Shown here one piece after another: positions 58,312 to 64,000 of a stretch of DNA of 64,000 nucleotides. The stretch covers positions 47,501 through 111,500 of the forward strand of contig CAUYUJ010016913.1 of assembly GCA_963575745.1 (NCBI GenBank). The letters are read 5' to 3'. The position numbers and the translations under genes are program-made. The notes beneath the pieces are model-generated. The model was not told where the DNA came from, ran no database searches, and was given only the letters and a program-made list of their open reading frames with translations. Positions within the stretch are counted from its first letter, which is position 1, and each line of letters opens with the position of its first letter. The DNA is from Prorocentrum cordatum. Taxonomy: Eukaryota; Sar; Dinophyceae; Prorocentrales; Prorocentraceae.

Positions 58312-58772
58312 ACCCTGGCATTTCTCTAGGCCTACCACGAAATGCTCCTGGAGTCAAAAACTGCTTGAAGTGCCACAAACCATCGTCTAGTAACGATACC
58401 AAGTTCTTGTGACAGAAACCCCATTGAACACCTGGGTATGAGACCAAGGCTGCATCTGCCAGAGATACCCTACGGCCATGGTCCTATTCATAGCGTGTAT
58501 GTGATTCCAGGCCCTGCGAAATAGAAGCCGCGGACGCGCTAAGCAGCGCAAGGGCGTACACGCTCAGTAGGGTCCGGTAAAGCAGCCCTCCGATGTACGC
58601 TAAGAGCCAATCACGCAGCATGCACGCCAAGTGCGGAGCGCTTGGCGTGCAAAGGCGTATTCCCAGATACACGCGAAGGATGGGACCATGACAGTAATAA
58701 GCATTCGCTAAAAACCACAAGAGATGTGAAGACCTACATGCGGCAAGCCAAGACGCTGCGCCACTGCTTGGG
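58312..58772 (-). mobile_element. family E element, copy 5, enlarged
   Basis: Left TTGAGGGACGACCCTGG with TAGGCCTACCACGAAATG, right AAGCCAAGACGCTGCGCCAC. The centre (~58400-58720) is ~250 bp longer than in other copies and contains ACACGCTCAG and CTTGGCGTGC hairpins, perhaps a nested insertion. Confidence 0.6.
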
Positions 58773-58965
58773 TCGCCGAGCCGTCGGGGATCTGCTGCGC
58801 CACGGGTCGATGCAAACCCTGGCCAGTCAAACTTTGCAGCAGCCTGCAGCTCGCCATCGCCCAGACCTTCCTTTCCCAGTGCCTGTTTCGATGTCGTGCG
58901 TTTTTCCACCAGATGAGTCCAGATGCACACGTCCGAGCGATGCCAAGGCAAGACGCCGCAGGATC
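58773..58965 (-). CDS. possible exon upstream of element E
   Basis: Minus: SDVCIWTHLVEKRTTSKQAL, GKEGLGDGELQAAAKFDWPG, ASTRGAADPRRLGDP and then S-S-G-A-A-S from element E. A second minus frame (LTGQGLHRPVAQQIPDGSA) is open. Same relation to E as at 12757 and 49705. Unknown. Confidence 0.32.
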
Positions 58966-59051
58966 CTGCAGGATCCTGCGCGATGGCCTGGGTCCGCAGG
59001 ATACTGAAAAACCCGGCGCCATGGCTGACCCCCGCTTGCATTGACCCTCGT

Positions 59052-59211
59052 CCCCAGACCCTGGACGTCATGATTTTTCCAGGACGTATATCCCCAGAGG
59101 TGTCGACCTATTCCCCCGGACCGGCTTTCCGTCCGGAATGAGGGCCCCCAGAAGCCGAAAATTGTTAAAAACCTCCCGTCGCGATTCTTTCACTACTCGA
59201 AGGGGTCTGGG
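59052..59211 (+). mobile_element. family A element, copy 16
   Basis: CCCAGACCCTGGACGTCATG to CACTACTCGAAGGGGTCTGG; GGCTTTCCGTCCGGAATG inside. Confidence 0.7.
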
Positions 59212-59231
59212 CCGCCTCTACCCGCGCGAAA

Positions 59232-59648
59232 CTACCCCGTCCGCGCGGCGCCGGAGGCCAGCTGGGGCCGGCACGGGGACTTGCGGCTCTCCTGCGCCGC
59301 GGGCGGCGCCGCTCCCGCCCTCCCCCAGGAGGGCGCAGGCCGTGCCCAATCGACCGGGAGACGTCGGAACCGGACGTGGCCGAAACCACCGGCAGCAGCC
59401 TGGGAAAGCACAGCGGCGCAGCAACTGGCAGGCCCAGGGACACACTGATAAATAGGCACAGAATCCCAGGACCCACCACATGTTTCAATATTTTCTGGAA
59501 TTTCGTCTTCCCCCCCCCCCCGCTTCCCATATGTTCCCCCATGTTCTTGGGAATCTACGATTATTGGTGTCTGCGCATTTTTGATTACCTCCTGGCGAAT
59601 CGTGGACACGATGGTGCTAGTCCTTCCAAGACATCCCACACCAAGCAA
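59232..59648 (-). CDS. possible gene or exon, strand uncertain
   Basis: Minus, 138 codons: RTSTIVSTIRQEVIKNAQTP, IIVDSQEHGGTYGKRGGGED, EIPENIETCGGSWDSVPIYQ. Plus frame 59376-59828 (GRPRDTLINRHRIPGPTTCF, LRIFDYLLANRGHDGASPSK) competes. Base composition is more balanced than in the surroundings, as in the 17 kb and 51.6 kb islands. Confidence 0.32.
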   Translation of the reverse strand: MLGVGCLGRTSTIVSTIRQEVIKNAQTPIIVDSQEHGGTYGKRGGGEDEIPENIETCGGSWDSVPIYQCVPGPASCCAAVLSQAAAGGFGHVRFRRLPVDWARPAPSWGRAGAAPPAAQESRKSPCRPQLASGAARTG

Positions 59649-59859
59649 ATATCAAAGCCGAGCTCTGAAAAACACCCCAAACGGACGCCAAGGGGCGAAA
59701 CGAACCTGTTCGGTCAAAATGCAATTAATGCACCACGCCTGGCGTCAAGCCAAAACTTTAGACACAAGCGAAAGATCGGACTGGGCACCCTTTCGTCGGC
59801 TCAACCGGCGAGGCGTTGGACCACTTGACGTCCGTTTTTTGGTGGTCCTGCAGCTGACC

Positions 59860-60180
59860 CTCGACCCTACTCAAGGGCTGCTCTCGGGCGGTTCGTGGTG
59901 AGAGGCCGGCAACAGGGAAAATGCCAAGATTTCGCGGGGGGGGGGGGCGGGGGGCGCATCTTGCCATCGTTCGGGCGTCCATTCCGTGTGCATGCTTTGG
60001 TTTCGCGCGTGCCGTTTTTCCGCGAAGTGATCCCAGATGTTCCTCGAAGGTTTTCGCCAAAACAAATTGCACGCGTTCGAGCGATACCGAAGCATTAGGA
60101 GAAGCAGGGCGTCGGGTGTCTGGCTCCCTGCGTACTGCGGCCAAGCCTTCCCCCTTCCGTTCCTGCCCGCCCGTTTCTTC
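59860..60180 (-). CDS. possible exon, unknown
   Basis: Two minus frames: SPNASVSLERVQFVLAKTFE with EHLGSLRGKTARAKPKHAHG, and NLFWRKPSRNIWDHFAEKRH with SMHTEWTPERWQD. A plus frame is also open. A transcript is needed. Confidence 0.28.
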
Positions 60181-60334
60181 CTAGCCCCGCGCTCCTGCTA
60201 TTACCCCCCTGGGGATATTTAGCAACATCCTGGGTCCAAGAGGGATTATAAACGTTTCCCGAGAGATCGCAGCATAATTCTGAAGATGGTGACGATGATA
60301 CTGATGATGCGGACGATAAAGATAATCCTGGCCG

Positions 60335-61400
60335 TTCATTAAAATCCGCATGACATTCCTACTAAATCCTTTCGGAAATCCATCGGGTTCCTTCGGACAT
60401 CCATGGGATGCATTAGAACATCTATCACCCAATCAATGAGATTCCTTCGAGAGACCTTAAACAAAAAGGGTCAGAAGAATAGGAAACGCGTTTGGAAATC
60501 CATAGGATCCCTACGGACATCCATCGGATTCCTTATGCAATCCCTTGGGCTCCTTCGGAAATCCATACAAATCCCATGGGAAGCATGGGATTCCTTCGGA
60601 AGTCCACTGGCTCCATTCGGAAATCTACAACATTAATTTGGAAATCCATCTGGGTTATACCGGAAATCCAAATGTCATCGGGACATCCGCAAGGGAAATC
60701 TATGCGAATCCTGAAAGTACAATCTGGTTCCTTCGGAAGCCAAAAAGATTCTCAAGGTAATTCATTTGTTTCCTGAAGGGAAATCCATCATATTCCTTTC
60801 GGAATCCATGGGGCTCCTTGAAAGAATCCGACGGGATTCCTGCGCAAATCCATCAGACCCTAAGGAAAGCCATGGGGTTCCGTACGAAATCGATCGGAAC
60901 CTTGGGAACCCATCGGGTTTTTGTGAAAACCCATCGGGCTCCTTGTGACAACCACGTGATTCTTTGGAACATTCGCAGGAATCCAATGGAAACCCACTGG
61001 ATTCTTTAGGATACCCGCAGGCATCCTCAAGAAATCGATTGGACCTCTCAGGAGATCAATAAACTTCCGTCGAAGATCCACAAGATTCCCTCGGACATCC
61101 ATAAGTTCTAACAGAAGTATATAAGGGATCCTCCGAAAATCTGAAGAAGCCCATTGGAAAACGAATCGGAATCCTTGAAAATGAATGGGAACCCCTGGGA
61201 AACGCATGGGCTCCTTAGAGAAACCATAGGGATTCCGGAGGAAATCGCTTGGATCCCTCGGGAATTCCATTGGAATCGCAGGGACATCCCTGGGGGGCCT
61301 TTGGACATCCATCGGATTCCTTTTTGAAAACCATAGGAATCCACGGGAAATCGATTGAGCGCCTTCGGACATCAGTAGGATTCCTGAAAGATGATTACGA
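60335..61400. repeat. 21-bp array, first block
   Basis: Degenerate 21-bp units close to CGGAAATCCATCGGATTCCTT; spacing of CCAT(C/A)GG is 21 bp over long stretches (e.g. 60500, 60521, 60542, 60563). Seven codons per unit, so frames stay open (GFLRKSI-type repeats). Considered non-coding. Confidence 0.9.
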
Positions 61401-61415
61401 CGATAATTCTCGCTC

Positions 61416-62212
61416 TCACGGTTCTCGGTGCTCTGCGAGACTTGGTTCCAAAAGGTCGCCTGGGAGCGCGAGGTCCTTGGCGGCTCTCGCCAAGAAGCCT
61501 TTCTCGCGCACGACCTCGAACCGCTGCCGCGCGCAGGCTCGGCGCCCTTTGGAGCCGCCCTTGCGCGGGAGGCATTTCGCGCGCGCTAACGCTGCCGCCT
61601 GCGCCCCCTCGATGGCACCGCGGTTGGGCTCGACCGCGGTCAGGTCACTCGGCGGCGCGGCGTTGCCCTCGCCCCTGGCCTCGGCCTTGGCTTCGGCCGC
61701 GGCCGCGGCGGAGTGGTTGCCCCTCGCGCCAAGCAGCTTCTGGATCGACTCCTTGCCTCGAGCGCGCGCCTGGCTGATGCCGATGGGCGGCCGGCAACCC
61801 TCGCCCCGGATCTCGCGCAGGGCGCGCTCGACCCACTTCGTCGCCCAGAGCCCGCAAGTCCAGCCATCCGCATAGGACGTCTCGTTGCTGCCCGCAAGGC
61901 ATTCCTCGCTAGGGCCGATGGCGCCGAGCTTGCGGAAGATCCTCGCGGCGGCCTGCCCAGCCGACTCTCTCGGCCCAGCGCCGATGCTTCTCGGGCTGCT
62001 GGGCGGCGGGCGCGCCCTCGCCGTGGCCCGCTCGAGCCCAGGCGACGGCCGCCGTGAGCTCGACCGCCAGAACGTCCTCAGCGCCTGAGCGCTCCTCGAT
62101 CTCGCCGCGCAGCGCGCGCGCCGCGCCCGGCTCGAGGGCGCGGCCACTCTAGATGCGCTCGCAGTTCATGATCGCGCACTTCTTAGCGAGCTCGGCGCGC
62201 CGAAGTGCCCTG
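61416..62212 (-). pseudogene. Ulp1/C48-like peptidase fragment, interrupted
   Basis: Minus-strand text. Upstream part: ALRRAELAKKCAIMNCERI, then TAG at 62149-62151, then in the same frame AARALRGEIEERSGAEDVLA, ELTAAVAWARAGHGEGAPAA. Between ~61930 and 62030 the sense switches frame to ARIFRKLGAIGPSEECLAGS, NETSYADGWTCGLWATKWVE, RALREIRGEGCRPPIGIS, ending at 61416. DGWTCGLWATKWVE matches the Cys-box of Ulp1/SENP-type (C48) proteases, as found in many dinoflagellate proteins. The His and Asp of the triad are not visible in this fragment. A stop and a frame shift make it a probable pseudogene; sequencing error is the alternative. Confidence 0.45.
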
Positions 62213-62440
62213 CTAAAGGCCCCCTAGATAGGGCCCCAGTAGATGTGGGCGGAAGATCGCACGGCGTCGCCGATGTATCCATCGTCGATGCGTCGGCCAT
62301 GCATCGGCGACGTCGGCGACGAATCAGCGACGCCAGCATCGAAAAATACGGGCCCCACATCGAGACGCATCGGCGATGCGTTGGCGATGCGGCTCGATCC
62401 CCGACCCCATCTACTCGGATCCCATCTGGGAGGCCTAGAC
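62213..62440 (-). mobile_element. family D element acting as intron, copy 4
   Basis: 228 bp between GTGCAG|GTCTAG (donor) and CCTTTAG|CAGGGC (acceptor). Its ends GTCTAGGCCTCCCAGATGGG and GGGGGCCTTTAG are the family D termini. Removal joins LASLEWRSC-S-RALRRAEL in frame. Confidence 0.6.
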
Positions 62441-62515
62441 CTGCACGAGCGCCACTCTAGGCTGGCCAGCTTGGGGAACTTGTAGCCCTGCTCGACCGTG
62501 ACTTGTGGGGCGCGT
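62441..62515 (-). pseudogene. upstream exon of the C48-like fragment
   Basis: APQVTVEQGYKFPKLASLEW then RSC, in phase with 62212 after removal of element D. Upstream the 21-bp array begins at once, so the rest of the gene is missing or lies beyond the array. Confidence 0.42.
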
Positions 62516-63999
62516 CGATTCCTTTGGAAAGCATTCGGATTCCTTCGGGGATCCTTAGGAATCATCAGGAAATCCTTGTGATACATGAGGACATTCTGAA
62601 GACTCCTGGGGGAAACCATGAGATTCTTTAGGAAATCATTGAGAATTCTTTGGACATCCATCGGATTCCGCATGACGCCCCATAAGAACCCTGAGAAGAA
62701 TCATGAATTCTCTGCGGAAATCAATCGGATTCCTTCGGACATGCTTCGGATTCCCCCGGGAATCCAATGAATCCCCTCGGGAATCAACAGGGGGAATAAG
62801 ACGAAGAGCCCCAGCACCAGCTTTGCAAACAAAAACCTGGAGTCGGGGCGTTAGGTTCTCCAAGGGCACGCGCGCATGCACGAGGGGCGGCGCGCATGCG
62901 GCGATAAACATTAACAGGTAAAGAACAAAAAACACATCGGGCGCGCAAAAAGGAAGAGGAACAGGATTCCTTCGGAAAAAATCCACAGGCAGCCTCAGAA
63001 AAACCACTGGGAATCCCCAAGACAACGCATCGAATCTCTTACGAAATCCATGCAATTCTCCCTAGATCCACAGGATTCCTTTGGAAATCCACGGGGCACC
63101 CATGGCCTGCCTCAGGGCATGAGAACCCATGCGATTCGTTAGAACATCTGCGTTTCCTTTGGAAGATCATGGGATGCCGATGAAAATCCATGTGGCTCCT
63201 CTAGAACAGCCAGTGGATCCCCTCGGAAAATCAGATGGACGCCGGCGAACACCCATGAGATTCCTTTCGGACATGCACAACCTCGCAAAAAGATTGCATC
63301 GGAATCCTCCCGACATCCACAATACTCCTTTGGAAATCCACAGAATCCCCCAGGGAATCCACGAGATGTGTTGTGAATTTAACAGGCCACCCTTACGAAA
63401 TCCATGCGATTCCTCCTGACATACCAAGGCATCTTAAGACGCCCATGAGGCCCCTGAGAAAATCCATACAAGTCATTAAGAGATCCTCACAATTCTTTAG
63501 GCAATATATAAGAATGCGTTGGAATTCCGTCCGATTCCTTAGGATATCCAAAGCGTTCGTTTGGAAATACATAGGACGCCAGAGATCGTGCGCAAGGTGC
63601 CTGGAGAAAACCACGGTATTCCTCAGGAACTCAATCGGATTCCTTAGGACATACATGAAATTCTTTCGGGCATCCGTAAGAACCCGCATGAGGCCCGCGC
63701 GATTCCGGACGAGGCGCATCTGATTTCTTTGGGACCCCATGGAAGCCCAGAGGGAATCCATAGGAGGCCTTGGGACATCCGTAAGATTGCTGGGAAACCT
63801 TCGGAATCATTCGGACATCCATACGCCCCCTTCGGGAACCCATAGGCACCCTGGGGAAATTCATAGGATCCCTTTGAAAATCCATCGGCTTCCTTAGGAA
63901 ATACTTTGGGTCAATTTGTAAACGCGTAGGACCCCCAAAGAAATCCATCTGAGAATTCTGAAGGGATCCGATGGATTCTTTTGATAACGCAGAAAAACC
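62516..63999. repeat. 21-bp array, second block (continues past window end)
   Basis: Same unit and orientation as 60335-61400, with a ~170-bp unrelated insert at about 62790-62960 (GCGCGCATGCACGAGGGGCG). Confidence 0.88.
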
Positions 64000-64000
64000 G

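Noticed and set aside
60403-61009. ORFs with seven-residue repeats in the 21-bp array
   Set aside because: Open by unit length; no start, splice or composition support.

Overview
This is a eukaryotic, GC-rich nuclear window with no bacterial or phage layout. There are no long intact genes. Short, high-GC3 open segments are separated by introns, by long trinucleotide tracts (GAG/CTC, GTC/GAC, GAT) and by more than fifty short dispersed elements with terminal inverted repeats (TIRs). GT, GC and possibly other splice donors, intron-like mobile elements, a Ulp1/C48-like protease remnant and degraded retroelement tails together suggest a large dinoflagellate genome. A Prorocentrum-like species is my best guess; this is inference, and I found no intact dinoflagellate spliced-leader sequence to confirm it.

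Layout. 0-3 kb: low-complexity start and two possible exons. 3-11 kb: dense small elements, an ~825 bp near-perfect palindrome and possible exons. 11.3-12.9 kb: a minus-strand gene fragment whose introns are elements of families C, E and I. 13.7-14.4 kb: a plus-strand two-exon fragment. 15-18.5 kb: minus-strand exons, including an AT-richer gene with a tandemly duplicated segment. 18.7-20.2 kb: minisatellite and TG repeats. 20.7-22.8 kb: retroelement remnants and one copy of an ~800 bp repeat. 22.8-26.3 kb: a CTC tract, exons and elements. 26.4-28.2 kb: a 12-bp array present in both orientations. 28-34 kb: elements, a 320 bp hairpin and exons. 34.9-36.7 kb: a 133-bp satellite. 37-46 kb: elements, trinucleotide tracts and exons. 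46-49 kb: minisatellite, an AATCGG repeat and a minus-strand coding region. 49.2-51.5 kb: the best gene, three exons on the minus strand. 51.6-52.3 kb: a small plus-strand gene. 52.6-60 kb: minisatellite, trinucleotide tracts and exons. 60.3-64 kb: a 21-bp array interrupted by a broken C48-like gene.

The element families (letters are mine) are: A, ends in CCAGACCCCC, about 16 copies; B, GC foldback; C, ends with CAAGTTTACTTGCATGG; D, ATCGGCGATGCATCGG; E, GCAGTGGCGAAGCG and GCAGGGACCGACCG; F, GGCCTTCTCAGAAGGC; G, GTGGATGCC; H, CGACCAG..TTCGAGGC; I, TACGGTC ends; J; K; L, AATCGGATCGG; M; P, TA-flanked GGTCGGGC; and X, a long ~800 bp repeat. The central observation is that several families sit exactly where coding frames break. 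For family C the frames on both sides rejoin in the same phase at three loci, as expected if these elements are introners, i.e. mobile DNA that creates introns. No metabolic or operon-like relation between the genes can be read from the window. Exon boundaries are my manual predictions and no product name is secure except at family level where stated.
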